From Corynebacterium lizhenjunii (GTDB lineage Bacteria; Actinomycetota; Actinomycetes; Mycobacteriales; Mycobacteriaceae), in contig NZ_CP064954.1 of assembly GCF_011038655.2 (NCBI RefSeq), positions 1,240,001 to 1,304,000 on the forward strand: a stretch of 64,000 nucleotides of DNA, in the 5' to 3' direction. Position numbers and translations under genes: made by a program. The notes beneath the pieces were generated by a model. It saw nothing but the letters and a program-made list of their open reading frames with translations. It did no database searches and had not been told where the DNA came from. Shown here piece by piece: positions 55,012 through 63,527 of this stretch (position 1 is the first letter of the stretch; each line of letters starts with the position of its first letter).

Positions 55012-55098
55012 TAGCCAGCAGCGGGTGGCCCAAAAAACGCGCGCGTTAGTCGGCAGCGGGTGGCCCCCAAAGCGCTCGCGTTAGCCGGCAGCGGGCGC
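55012..55098. repeat. 35-bp tandem repeat, two and a half copies
   Basis: The units at 55012-55046 and 55047-55081 share TAG(C/T)C(A/G)GCAGCGGGTGGCCC and a CGCG(C/T)T end; a partial third starts at 55082. The array lies between acnR and the convergent NAD(P)-binding gene. Confidence 0.85.
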
Positions 55099-55112
55099 CC
55101 CGTGCCCGGGGA

Positions 55113-55781
55113 CTAAAGATCCGCGGGGCTGCCGGTGCCGTCGATGAAGGCCACTGGCGACTGCGGAAACGACTCGCGGCCCACCAGCTCGGTAAGTACC
55201 TCGGCAACCAACTCGCGGGAGGTGGAAGTGCCTTCCGGGCTGTGGGTATCTGCGATGGCATCTACCCCGCCTGCGGGTTCGTCGGTTAACAGCGAGGGTG
55301 CAAGCACCAAGTAATCCAAGCCAGAGGCGTATATACGCTCGTCGACCGTTTTCTTGGCCTCCACATAGGCATCCCACGAGTTGCCTTCCCCGCTGGGCTC
55401 ATTATGAGTAGAACCCAGGTAGGAGATCATCACATAGCGTGGGGCGGCACCATCCTGCAGGAGCTGTTCAGCGGCATCGACAGTGGCCAATGCCCCATCG
55501 CGGTCCACTGCGAAGGTCAATTCCTTGCCGCCGCGCCCGCCATTACCTGCGCCCCAGACCACGGTATCGAACTCACGGAAGATGTTCGCCCAGTCGTCCA
55601 CTGATTGTTCCGTAATGTCCGCAACCAATGGGGTGGCTCCCAGCTGGGTCAGTTCCGCCTTGTACTCAGGGTTGCGTACCAGCGCGGTCACGGTGTGGCC
55701 TGCGGATACCAGCTTGGGGATAGCCAGCAGCGCGATCTTGCCGTGTCCCCCAATGTAAAGAATCTTCTGCGAAAGCGTCAT
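55113..55781 (-). CDS. NAD(P)H-binding atypical SDR
   Basis: This 222-residue protein starts MTLSQKILYIGGHGKIALLAIPKL. It has the nucleotide-binding GGHGKIA motif (variant of GxxGxxG), a Rossmann fold with FDTVVWGAG, and YVMISYLGS in place of the catalytic Ser region. It resembles YwnB/YesF-type NAD(P)-binding sugar-epimerase-like proteins; the substrate is unknown. The ATG at 55781 has GGGGTGGC upstream. It is divergent from the ACT-domain gene. Confidence 0.85.
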   Translation of the reverse strand: MTLSQKILYIGGHGKIALLAIPKLVSAGHTVTALVRNPEYKAELTQLGATPLVADITEQSVDDWANIFREFDTVVWGAGNGGRGGKELTFAVDRDGALATVDAAEQLLQDGAAPRYVMISYLGSTHNEPSGEGNSWDAYVEAKKTVDERIYASGLDYLVLAPSLLTDEPAGGVDAIADTHSPEGTSTSRELVAEVLTELVGRESFPQSPVAFIDGTGSPADL

Positions 55782-55830
55782 GCCACCCCACCGTAGCAAT
55801 TCTTGCCGCCACTCGCAGCGGACCCAGCGC

Positions 55831-55865
55831 TTGCGGGAAAAACGCCAGCATATAGAATCGCACCC
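55831..55865 (+). promoter_or_regulatory. Leaderless-type promoter of the ACT-domain operon
   Basis: TTGCGG (55831-55836), a 16-base spacer and TAGAAT (55853-55858) end seven bases before the ATG at 55866. This is the clearest complete leaderless promoter in the window. Confidence 0.6.
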
Positions 55866-56135
55866 ATGTATGCCATCATGACTGTCACCGGTGCAGATTC
55901 CACCGGAATTATCGCTGCCGTCGCCACCGCGTTGGCGGAGAAAAACGTCAACATCGAAGATGTCTCCCAGACCCTGATGTCAGGCTATTTCACCATGATC
56001 TTGCGGGTGTCATTCGACGAAAATGCCACCACACTTACCCAATTGCAGGAGCACATGGCCCCGGTCGCACAGCGCACGGGGCAAAACATTCGTCTGCAGT
56101 CTGAGTCCCTCTTCACGGCCATGCACGAGGTATAA
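55866..56135 (+). CDS. ACT-domain protein (UPF0237 type)
   Basis: This 89-residue protein starts [38 protein letters not shown] and consists of one ACT domain, expected to bind an amino acid. It lies five bases before the UPF0210 gene. The two are paired widely in bacteria, so the ACT protein may regulate its partner. There is no evidence for a specific ligand. Confidence 0.93.
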   Translation: MYAIMTVTGADSTGIIAAVATALAEKNVNIEDVSQTLMSGYFTMILRVSFDENATTLTQLQEHMAPVAQRTGQNIRLQSESLFTAMHEV

Positions 56136-56140
56136 GCCCT

Positions 56141-57505
56141 ATGGTTTCACGTTTTAACACTGCCGGTGTCCTCGATACCATCGAGATGATTGAAAACTAC
56201 CGGCTGGACATTCGCACCGTGACCATGGGCATTTCTTTGCTCGGCTGCACGCGCACCACCATGGAGCAGACCTGCCAGGCAATTTATGACAGGGTCTCCA
56301 CCCAGGCTGCCCGCTTGGTGGAGGTTTGTGAAGGTATTGAGGCTGAGCTCGGCATTCCCATCGTGAATAAGCGCATTTCCGTGACTCCCATCGCGCTGGT
56401 GGTCGCTGGGGTCGAGGGTAATCCGGTCGATGCCGCCAAGGCACTCGACCGCGCCGCCAAAGAGGTGGGCGTTAATTTTGTAGGTGGTTATTCCGCGCTG
56501 GTGGAAAAAGGCGCTACTACCGCTGATACTAAGCTCATTGCATCCATTCCAGAGGCGCTGGCCACCACTGACGTTGTGTGCTCTTCCGTTAACATTGCGA
56601 CGTCCCGGGCGGGCATCAACATGGATGCAGCCCGCACTATGGGCCAGGTAATCAAGGACGCGGCGGAGCTCACCGCAGACCGTAGCGCCATTGCTTGCGC
56701 CAAGCTGGTGGTTTTTGCTAACTCGGTGGGCGATAATCCGTTCATGGCGGGGGCTTTCCACGGAATTGAGGAGCCCGATTGCGTGGTTAGCGTTGGTGTG
56801 TCTGGCCCTGGTGTGGTGGACCGTGCCTTGGGCTCGCTTGAGGGCGCTAGCCTGGACCAGGTTGCGGAGGAAATCAAGAAGGCCGCGTTTAAAATCACCC
56901 GCGCTGGCCAATTGGTGGGCAATTTAGCCGCGCAGCGCCTGGGTGTGCCCTTTGGGATTATCGACTTGTCCCTGGCGCCGACCGCTGAGTTGGGCGATTC
57001 CGTGGCCCACATCCTGGAACATATGGGCTTGGACCAGGTGGGTACCCATGGCACGACTGCTGCCTTGGCTTTGCTTAACGATGCCGTCAAGAAGGGCGGC
57101 ATGATGGCGTGCTCCCGGGTTGGTGGCCTTTCGGGTTCCTTTATCCCTGTGTCTGAGGACAAGGGCATGATTGACGCGGTACGCTCCGGGGCTATTTCCA
57201 TGGACAAGCTCGAGGCCATGACCTCCATTTGTTCGGTGGGCTTTGACATGATTGCCCTGCCTGGTGAGACCTCTGCATCCACCATCGCCGGCATGATCGC
57301 AGATGAAGCGGCCATTGGTGTGATGAACCATAAGACCACTGCTGTGCGCGTGATCCCGGTCCCCGGTGCGACTATTGGCGATGAGGTCAACTTTGGTGGC
57401 CTTTTGGGCTACGCCCCGGTCATCCCGGTTAATACGGTGGGCAATGATTCCTTTATCGCCCGCGGCGGTTTTATCCCCGCCCCAGTCCACGGACTGCGAA
57501 ACTAA
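56141..57505 (+). CDS. UPF0210 (DUF711) family protein
   Basis: This 454-residue protein has the family pattern: [24 protein letters not shown] at the N-terminus, [52 protein letters not shown] and [42 protein letters not shown]. The biochemical function is not established. It is the second gene of the ACT-domain operon and overlaps the next gene's start (TAATG). Confidence 0.93.
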   Translation: MVSRFNTAGVLDTIEMIENYRLDIRTVTMGISLLGCTRTTMEQTCQAIYDRVSTQAARLVEVCEGIEAELGIPIVNKRISVTPIALVVAGVEGNPVDAAKALDRAAKEVGVNFVGGYSALVEKGATTADTKLIASIPEALATTDVVCSSVNIATSRAGINMDAARTMGQVIKDAAELTADRSAIACAKLVVFANSVGDNPFMAGAFHGIEEPDCVVSVGVSGPGVVDRALGSLEGASLDQVAEEIKKAAFKITRAGQLVGNLAAQRLGVPFGIIDLSLAPTAELGDSVAHILEHMGLDQVGTHGTTAALALLNDAVKKGGMMACSRVGGLSGSFIPVSEDKGMIDAVRSGAISMDKLEAMTSICSVGFDMIALPGETSASTIAGMIADEAAIGVMNHKTTAVRVIPVPGATIGDEVNFGGLLGYAPVIPVNTVGNDSFIARGGFIPAPVHGLRN

Positions 57506-58113
57506 TGGCACAGGCGAGCTTCGCAGATGTCAGCAGAGCGAAACACATAGCTATCGCAGGCGTAACGGGGGCGGGCAAGACCACCGCCGCCCGTAGCCTT
57601 GCTGCGGCTATGGGCACTGCGGCTTGCCCACCGCCGCGGATCATTGACTACGATGAGGACATCTTGTGGGAGCCAGCCGCCCGTGCCCCGTGGACACTGC
57701 GTACCAAGGAGCAACAGCGGGCCCGTGCCAGTGAATTGATTGCGGCGCCGCACTGGGTGATGGCCTCGATGGGCTCCGCTACTCGCGACCTCATCGAGCC
57801 ACAACTTGACGTCCTGATCTATCTGGACTATCCAGCGCACATTACTCTCACGCGCTTGTTGCGCCGTACCATTGCGCGCGCCTTAACCGGCGCCACGTGT
57901 TGTAACGGCAACCGTGAAACCATCCGGAAGTCTTTCCTTTCGACCGAGTCCATCCTGGTGTGGTGGTGCAGAACTTTCCGTAGCCGTCACCGCAGCGCCC
58001 TTGAGCGTGAGCAGTCTTGCACTGGACCACCCACACTGCGCCTGCGCCACCCCCGGGAGCTGAACCACCTGCTAAAACACATTCGTGCGGCTCAGTCTGG
58101 CACGCACCTTTAG
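57505..58113 (+). CDS. FlaR-like P-loop kinase-fold protein
   Basis: This 202-residue protein has Walker A GVTGAGKTTAARSLAAAMG near residue 19 and the FlaR/topology-modulation pattern LDYPAHITLTRLLRRTIARAL...CCNGNRETIRKSFLSTESILVWWCRTF. It belongs to the adenylate-kinase-like family; nucleotide kinase activity is likely but the substrate is unknown. The start overlaps the UPF0210 stop (TAATG), so it is the last gene of that operon. Two cysteines in CCNGN are unusual but not diagnostic. Confidence 0.82.
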   Translation: MAQASFADVSRAKHIAIAGVTGAGKTTAARSLAAAMGTAACPPPRIIDYDEDILWEPAARAPWTLRTKEQQRARASELIAAPHWVMASMGSATRDLIEPQLDVLIYLDYPAHITLTRLLRRTIARALTGATCCNGNRETIRKSFLSTESILVWWCRTFRSRHRSALEREQSCTGPPTLRLRHPRELNHLLKHIRAAQSGTHL

Positions 58114-58269
58114 CCCCTTCCGCGCGCCTTCTTTGTTGGGGTCGCGCGGTTGGAGCTGTGTGCTTTCCGATGCCGCCAGCTTCCCACCTTCAGCATTCCT
58201 ACTGTCTGGCAAGAGGCCGTATACCTTCCGGCCGGCTGGCCGTGAGGCCGTTAGCTGGTCTGCTGGCGG

Positions 58270-59451
58270 CTAGGCTTCCGGTGGCGGTGTTGCCTGGTGG
58301 TGGGCTTCCGGTGGTGGTGTTGCTTGGTGGTGGGCGGGCGGTGGGGTGTCGGTGGGTGGGAAGGTGGTGGGTGTGGCTGATGGCGGTGTGGGCGCGGGCC
58401 GGGTTTGTATTGGTGGGGCGCCACCGGGTGCTTGCCACCCAACCCCGGTACCCATGCGCACCATCCGGCCCCGGGTTATCGGGATGCCATCTGGTGGGTG
58501 GTCCTCATTAGCACCGTTATGGTGCGGACACAATGGGGTCAGATTCGACATGTTGGTCTGGCCACCCTGGTTCCAGGGCTGGATGTGGTGAATCTGGCAC
58601 TTATCAAACGGCAAGTGACAGCCTATCCAGGAGCATTCCGCACCCTCGGCAAGTAGCAATAAGCGTTGCTTAGAGTTAGCGGTACGCGAGTAGCGGTATA
58701 AGTCCAACGGACCATGCTCGCGCGATAGCGCTGCGATAAACCCGTAGTCCAGGCACAACCGTTCCAGCAGGTCTTTGCCGGTGAGGATGGCGCCGTTGGA
58801 GGCGCGGACGCGGATATCGGCATCGGTGGGATACCGGCCGGGGTTGTGCATCCGGTCGACGAACTCACAGATCTGATCCAGGTAGATGGGGATGATTGGG
58901 ATGTAGCGTTGTTTGCCAGCCCCTGTGCCCCTGAAGGCTGCAAGGAAGCTTTCTACTTGGTCTTGAGGGTCAACTACGGCGTGGACGTCCATGATGTCGA
59001 CAGACTTGCCTGTGGCTCTTAGCGTGGCCAGACCATTAACGTGGTGGGTAAGTTTTACGCCTTCTTTAACTTCACGTGGCTTGGCTAGTTTCTTTAGCTG
59101 CTCACGCGCGACTGCTTCAATCTCAGCGGCAGGCGTTTTGCACAGTTTGGCGCGTAGTTTCCATTTGGCGAGTTTGTCACTAACTCGCTTGGTTTTGGTC
59201 TCGATGAGGTCGAGGGCGAAGATGCTGTGTCCTTGGGTGCGGGCGGCGGTTAGGGCTTTGTATTGCAGGCCGGTGTAGGTGGTATCCCCGTAGTAGGTGG
59301 TGTGGAGGGTGATGGTTTTGGCTGCTGCTAGTGGGCACCAGCCTTGGGCGACGAGGCTTTCTACGGTCTCACCGGCTAGCTCGGCGAGACCGTCAATAAA
59401 GGCGCCAGGCGCTGTGGGCCCTGGTCCTATTAGCGTCGTCTCGAGGTTCAT
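58270..59451 (-). CDS. DUF222 / HNH endonuclease protein
   Basis: This 393-residue protein has an N-terminal DUF222-type helical domain and a C-terminal HNH nuclease motif (CSWIGCHLPFDKCQIHHIQPWNQGG...NLTPLCPHHNG). A Pro/Thr/His-rich tail with 10-residue repeats (AHHQATPPPE) follows. Such proteins occur in many copies in actinobacterial genomes; the physiological target is unclear, and restriction or mobile-element roles are possible. The ATG at 59451 (MNLETTLIGPG) is used; an open frame upstream has no support. The gene is isolated. Confidence 0.88.
   Translation of the reverse strand: MNLETTLIGPGPTAPGAFIDGLAELAGETVESLVAQGWCPLAAAKTITLHTTYYGDTTYTGLQYKALTAARTQGHSIFALDLIETKTKRVSDKLAKWKLRAKLCKTPAAEIEAVAREQLKKLAKPREVKEGVKLTHHVNGLATLRATGKSVDIMDVHAVVDPQDQVESFLAAFRGTGAGKQRYIPIIPIYLDQICEFVDRMHNPGRYPTDADIRVRASNGAILTGKDLLERLCLDYGFIAALSREHGPLDLYRYSRTANSKQRLLLLAEGAECSWIGCHLPFDKCQIHHIQPWNQGGQTNMSNLTPLCPHHNGANEDHPPDGIPITRGRMVRMGTGVGWQAPGGAPPIQTRPAPTPPSATPTTFPPTDTPPPAHHQATPPPEAHHQATPPPEA
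58274..58333. repeat. 30-bp tandem repeat encoding the HNH protein tail
   Basis: The copies at 58274-58303 and 58304-58333 encode the AHHQATPPPE repeats at the end of the protein; a partial copy follows. Confidence 0.8.
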
Positions 59452-59708
59452 GGCATCGACACTAAACCGGCCGGTATTGCCTGCGCAAGGGTCAATTTTC
59501 ACATTGTCTAATGGAGTGTGCAATGAGGGTAAACTTTGGGACGATTTACCGATGGTAATGGGGGCACCCACACGGGGGTAGCGCACTTGCGGCGCGCAAG
59601 CAGGATTGTGGTCGAGGTCGGCGCCAGGCGAACGGGATGGCAACCAGGATGTCGGCGCCGCGTCGTGGAAACGGGTCAGGAGTAGGCGTCGGGCGGCGCG
59701 GGGCGCAC

Positions 59709-60824
59709 TTATGGTTCCAGCGTAAACTCCCGCACGGGCGCGTAGTGGCTCACCCGCTGGGCAAAGCCCGGGTCGTGGGTAGTGAGCACCACGGATCGCC
59801 CCTCGCGTATGGCAAGGGATATGAGCTGGTGGATATGGCGTTGGCCTTGGGCATCGGCAAGCGTGTCGGGCTCATCGAGGAGCACTACTTCCCTGCCCTG
59901 CCTGCGCGCGGTTACCACCGCGTGGGCCACCTGGGCCACGCGCAATTGTGCGGTGCTGACATCTAGCGGGTGGTCCCCACCGGGCAGTCCGAGTGCTTCG
60001 ACCAACTCCGCATCGCCCACTAAAGAGCTGATCGTGGGCACTATCGCCTGATCCATGGGCGATTGCAGCGCTAAAGCCGGCGGCTGCCCACTGGGATCCA
60101 GTGCAGCCTTGGCGCCATCGAGCCCGGCCGCTGCCCGTAGCAAGGTGGTCTTGCCCGAACCGTTGGCCCCACGCAGCCACGTCACCGCTCCTGGTGCCAG
60201 CGGCAGCGTCACGGGCCCCACGCTAAAGTCCGCGCCTTGCGGGGCGTGAAGGTGCCACCACCGGCGTCGTCCCGCTTGGCGCCGACCTAGCAGCGGGCCA
60301 TAGGCAAACTCGGCGCCCGGGGTGGGCGGCACGGGGTGAGCGACGGGGGCATCGGCAAGCTCATGCTCACCTTGGACCACAATGACGGCGGTTTGCGGCA
60401 GTGACTCCAGCACCGCCTGCACCTGCTGGCGTGACTGGGGATCGAGCCCGGCATAGGGTTCGACCACGATGAGCTGCGGCGGCTGAGCAATGGCCACCGC
60501 CCCGATGGCCAGGCGACGTGTCTGCCCGCCGGACAAGCGCGCGGGATGGCGCTGGGCCAGAGCCTGCAAACCCATCGCGTCAAGCATCTGCTCCACGCGC
60601 GGGGCCATATCCGCACGCGGCATACCGCGATGCTCCAAGGCCAGCGCCAGCTCCTCCCGCACAGTATCGCGCAAGAGGCTAATGTGCGCTGCGGCGTCTG
60701 CGCCCACTATCGCCTCCACGCCCAGATGCTGAGCTAGCCGATGCGCCTCCTGGTCACTGTTGTGCTTAAAACTCACCGTGACCTCGGTAATCTGGCCCGG
60801 GATGGGGGTAATGTTTAGGTCCAT
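59709..60824 (-). CDS. Fused ECF-transporter ATPase with one composite ATP site
   Basis: This 371-residue protein has two ABC halves. The first lacks a Walker A motif (it starts MDLNITPIPGQITEV) but keeps the signature LSGGQTRRLAIGA and an altered Walker B (LIVVEPYAGLDP, Asp replaced by Val). The second has Walker A LRGANGSGKTTLL and Walker B VVLLDEPD but a degenerate signature (LDVSTAQLRVAQ). Only one ATP site can therefore form, from Walker A of half two and LSGGQ of half one. It overlaps the T-component gene by 10 bases. It energises the ECF transporter encoded upstream. Confidence 0.88.
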   Translation of the reverse strand: MDLNITPIPGQITEVTVSFKHNSDQEAHRLAQHLGVEAIVGADAAAHISLLRDTVREELALALEHRGMPRADMAPRVEQMLDAMGLQALAQRHPARLSGGQTRRLAIGAVAIAQPPQLIVVEPYAGLDPQSRQQVQAVLESLPQTAVIVVQGEHELADAPVAHPVPPTPGAEFAYGPLLGRRQAGRRRWWHLHAPQGADFSVGPVTLPLAPGAVTWLRGANGSGKTTLLRAAAGLDGAKAALDPSGQPPALALQSPMDQAIVPTISSLVGDAELVEALGLPGGDHPLDVSTAQLRVAQVAHAVVTARRQGREVVLLDEPDTLADAQGQRHIHQLISLAIREGRSVVLTTHDPGFAQRVSHYAPVREFTLEP

Positions 60825-61501
60825 AGCACCGCCCCGATGGCGCTGAGGGTGGCGAGTAACAAGGCCCAGCGCAGCCAGCCGCCCCGGCGGGTATCCGCCA
60901 CCGGTTCAAGGACAGTGCGCGGGCCAGGGCGGTCGAAGCCGATGGCTGCGAGGGCCTCGCCGCGCTGGGTGCCTTGGGTGAGAAGTCGCGCGATGACGGG
61001 GACAATTACCTGCGGCACCACCGTATTCCAGCGCGTGCGCACGCCGCGCAGCCGGTTGGCGTCGCGGACCGCGCGCACGGCATGAGCGCCCTGCGGTAGG
61101 GACTGTAGGGAGGCCCCCACCACGTAGGCGGCCTTATGCCCCAGGCGGGATGCTTGCAGCCATTTGGCGACGTCGGCTACCTTTAGCGCCGCGGCAGCGG
61201 CCAGCATGCAGGCCATGAGGGCGCTAAAACGCAGGGCCAATACGGCAGCGAGTATCAGACCATCGCTGGTAAGCAAAGGGGCAATGCGGTGGTGGCCGTA
61301 TGGGGCGTGGATGAGCACCATGGATAATGCCGTGGGCACAGACAGCGCGGCCGTGGTAGCAACAACGGACAGTGAGCCGGCGGCTATGGTCCCTGCCAGG
61401 AGTGCAGCCAGGAGGACGCCGGCCGAGACCCACGGCTGATTAGCCGCTATAACCGCCAGCCAAGCGCATGCGGCGGCAGTGAGCACGGTGGCTGGATGCA
61501 C
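60815..61501 (-). CDS. ECF transporter transmembrane (T) component
   Basis: This 228-residue membrane protein has about five helices and the EcfT coupling region with SLQSLPQGAHAVRAVRDANRLRGV (Arg-rich coupling helix) and RGEALAAIGFDRPGP. It links the ATPase to the S component. The start is a GTG; no good ribosome binding site precedes it. It lies between the S and A genes in one operon. Confidence 0.9.
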   Translation of the reverse strand: MHPATVLTAAACAWLAVIAANQPWVSAGVLLAALLAGTIAAGSLSVVATTAALSVPTALSMVLIHAPYGHHRIAPLLTSDGLILAAVLALRFSALMACMLAAAAALKVADVAKWLQASRLGHKAAYVVGASLQSLPQGAHAVRAVRDANRLRGVRTRWNTVVPQVIVPVIARLLTQGTQRGEALAAIGFDRPGPRTVLEPVADTRRGGWLRWALLLATLSAIGAVLWT

Positions 61502-61559
61502 AGGAGTCGCGGCCTTTCTGCGGGGACGGGGCGGATGAGGAGGTGAATGATAGGGCGAA

Positions 61560-62324
61560 CTAGCGGGCTAGCGGGAGTGACTGGGGGCGCAGGGAGGCCA
61601 GGGTGCGCTGCGGCAAGGCCTTGATGGCAGCCCACACGATAAGGAATACGATGGCCTTGTCTAATGGATCTGAGGCAAAGGACTGCAGCGTGACCGAGGC
61701 GATGAGCGAGTGCCCGGCCTCGCGGAAGAAGGACACCAGCGCGCCCGTGCCCAACCCGGCGGTACCGCCGTAGACGAATGCGGCCACAGGAGCGGCCAAC
61801 ATGCCGCTGATGAGGCCTAGGATCGCGCCGGAGAGCACCACCTTCCACCAGGCGGTGAAGGCGCCGCGGTTAATGGCCCATCCGGCCAGAAAACCGGTGG
61901 CAGCGGACACGGCCGCGAAGGGCAAGGCGGCGGGGTTGATTAGTCCCCACACCACAGACGACAGCGTGCCGGTGGCCAGGCCTGCGATGGGGCCTGCCAG
62001 GGCGGCTACCAAGACGGTTCCCACCGAGTCCAGGTAGAGCGGAATACCGATGGAGCCGATGATCTCCCCGACCACGATGTTGAGTACCAGCGCGACGGGG
62101 ATGAGTGCGATGGTGCGTGCAGGCAGCGCCGGCACAGTGCCCGCAAGCAGAAGGGCTGCGCCGGAGAGATAACCAACCAGGGTGATGAGGGCCTCTGTGG
62201 ATCCGGCAACAGATTCCCAGTTGGTGGGACGCAGCAGCACCAAGTACAGCCAGGTGGCCAGCACCAGCAATGTGCCCCCAGCCACGATGGCTTTGCGCGC
62301 GGGTGAAAGAGAAATCTGTGACAT
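61560..62324 (-). CDS. ECF transporter substrate-binding (S) component
   Basis: This 254-residue membrane protein has about six to eight helices and regions such as IPLYLDSVGTVLVAALAGPIAGLATGTLSSVVWGLINP, typical of ECF S-components. These capture vitamins, metals or nucleosides. The nucleoside hydrolase gene directly upstream suggests a nucleoside or base as substrate (inference). A 156-base gap with a small hairpin lies before it. Confidence 0.88.
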   Translation of the reverse strand: MSQISLSPARKAIVAGGTLLVLATWLYLVLLRPTNWESVAGSTEALITLVGYLSGAALLLAGTVPALPARTIALIPVALVLNIVVGEIIGSIGIPLYLDSVGTVLVAALAGPIAGLATGTLSSVVWGLINPAALPFAAVSAATGFLAGWAINRGAFTAWWKVVLSGAILGLISGMLAAPVAAFVYGGTAGLGTGALVSFFREAGHSLIASVTLQSFASDPLDKAIVFLIVWAAIKALPQRTLASLRPQSLPLAR

Positions 62325-62480
62325 AAAAATACTCGTTGTTATGAATGGTTGTTGGGAGTCGTCCTTGGGAAACGACCAATGCTGTGGATCCTGTGCTTAA
62401 AAAGCGCGGGATGCACGGGCGGGACTACCTATGTCACCTCGGTAGCACCGCTGTAGCGTATGAGAAACGCAGCAAGTATG

Positions 62481-63527
62481 TTAGTGGCCTGCCGCAGAAT
62501 CTGCCAAAATCTCCGCGGCGCGGGTCAACTCCGCGTGGGCGGCTGGGATGTCCACGGCGGTTACCAGGCGGGTGTTTGGTGCTCGGTCCCAGTGGCCGCG
62601 CAAGTCCGCCACCGAGGTCCCGCGCAGCAGCGGGGAATCCGCCTCCACGGCAACCGTGGTATCCACGTACTCGTAGGCGACGGTGTCGAGGGCCACCATG
62701 CAGGTAAGCAGGTCATGGATCTGCGCCTGGTATCCCTCGCCCTGTTGCTGATGGAACTCGAAATAGAAGCGCAGAACCTCCGGAAGAATGCCCGCCGCGG
62801 GGTGGCGCCCCAGGCTGTCCACCAGCCGGTTTAAACGCGGGGGATCAATGAGGAATTGCTCCGTGACCTCCAGCGAACACAGGGTGGTGGGCTGGCCGGG
62901 AGGGGTGGCAGCCGCAAAATAGTGTGCTGCCGCGTGGGGGTCCACCCAGAAGTTCCACTCGGCGGTGGGCGTGGTGTTGCCCCGGTAGTTTATGGCCCCG
63001 CCCATCACCGTCCGGCTGGCAAAGGAAGCCGTAGCGTCCGCTAGGTTGGTCAGGGGGCCGGTGACAATGAGGTGAGCGTCGCGCGCTGCGGCTGCCGCCA
63101 GCAATTCCTGTGCGTCCTGCGCGCCGCGGTGAGCAGGCCCGGTCTCAGAGCCGGTACCGAGCGGGGAACCGAGCCCGGAACCGGGCGTGTCGGGTGCCCG
63201 GTGGTAGCCCAGCCCCCACTGGCCGTGCGTCTCCGGGGTGGTGACCAGATCTACGGCCACCGGCCCAGGGGCGCCTGCCGCTACGGGAATCTCTGGCAAA
63301 CCGCACAGCGCTAAAAGGTAGGCCGCATTCCGGGCAGTGGTGTCTACGTCCACGTTGCCCGCGGTGGTGGTCAGCCCCACTAGTTCGATTTCCCCGGCAT
63401 GGTGCAAAGCGGCCAGGTAGAAGATTGCGAGGGCATCATCAATCCCCGGGTCACAGTCCAGATGCACCAACCGGGGTTCGCGGTGCTGGCTGGAAGTGGG
63501 CGTGCCGGAAGCGTGCGAGTTGCCCAT
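62481..63527 (-). CDS. Inosine/uridine-type nucleoside hydrolase
   Basis: This 348-residue enzyme hydrolyses ribonucleosides to base and ribose. The Ca2+ site is visible in HLDCDPGIDDALAIF (DxDxGxDD). LIVTGPLTNLADA, VMGGAINYRGNTTPTAEWNFWVDPHAA and VALDTVAYEY complete the family pattern. The start lies directly after the ABC-F stop (TAGATG) with GGAG upstream. It probably works with the ECF transporter in nucleoside salvage. Confidence 0.93.
   Translation of the reverse strand: MGNSHASGTPTSSQHREPRLVHLDCDPGIDDALAIFYLAALHHAGEIELVGLTTTAGNVDVDTTARNAAYLLALCGLPEIPVAAGAPGPVAVDLVTTPETHGQWGLGYHRAPDTPGSGLGSPLGTGSETGPAHRGAQDAQELLAAAAARDAHLIVTGPLTNLADATASFASRTVMGGAINYRGNTTPTAEWNFWVDPHAAAHYFAAATPPGQPTTLCSLEVTEQFLIDPPRLNRLVDSLGRHPAAGILPEVLRFYFEFHQQQGEGYQAQIHDLLTCMVALDTVAYEYVDTTVAVEADSPLLRGTSVADLRGHWDRAPNTRLVTAVDIPAAHAELTRAAEILADSAAGH

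Noticed and set aside
58270..59451. DUF222-HNH protein as part of an intron or prophage
   Set aside because: No integrase, recombinase, phage genes or repeats bounding the gene are present; these proteins are common chromosomal genes in corynebacteria.
62325..62480. Riboswitch upstream of the ECF S component
   Set aside because: Only a 5-bp hairpin (GTCGT/ACGAC, 62358-62376) and an AT-rich stretch are visible; no thiamine, cobalamin or purine riboswitch core was found.
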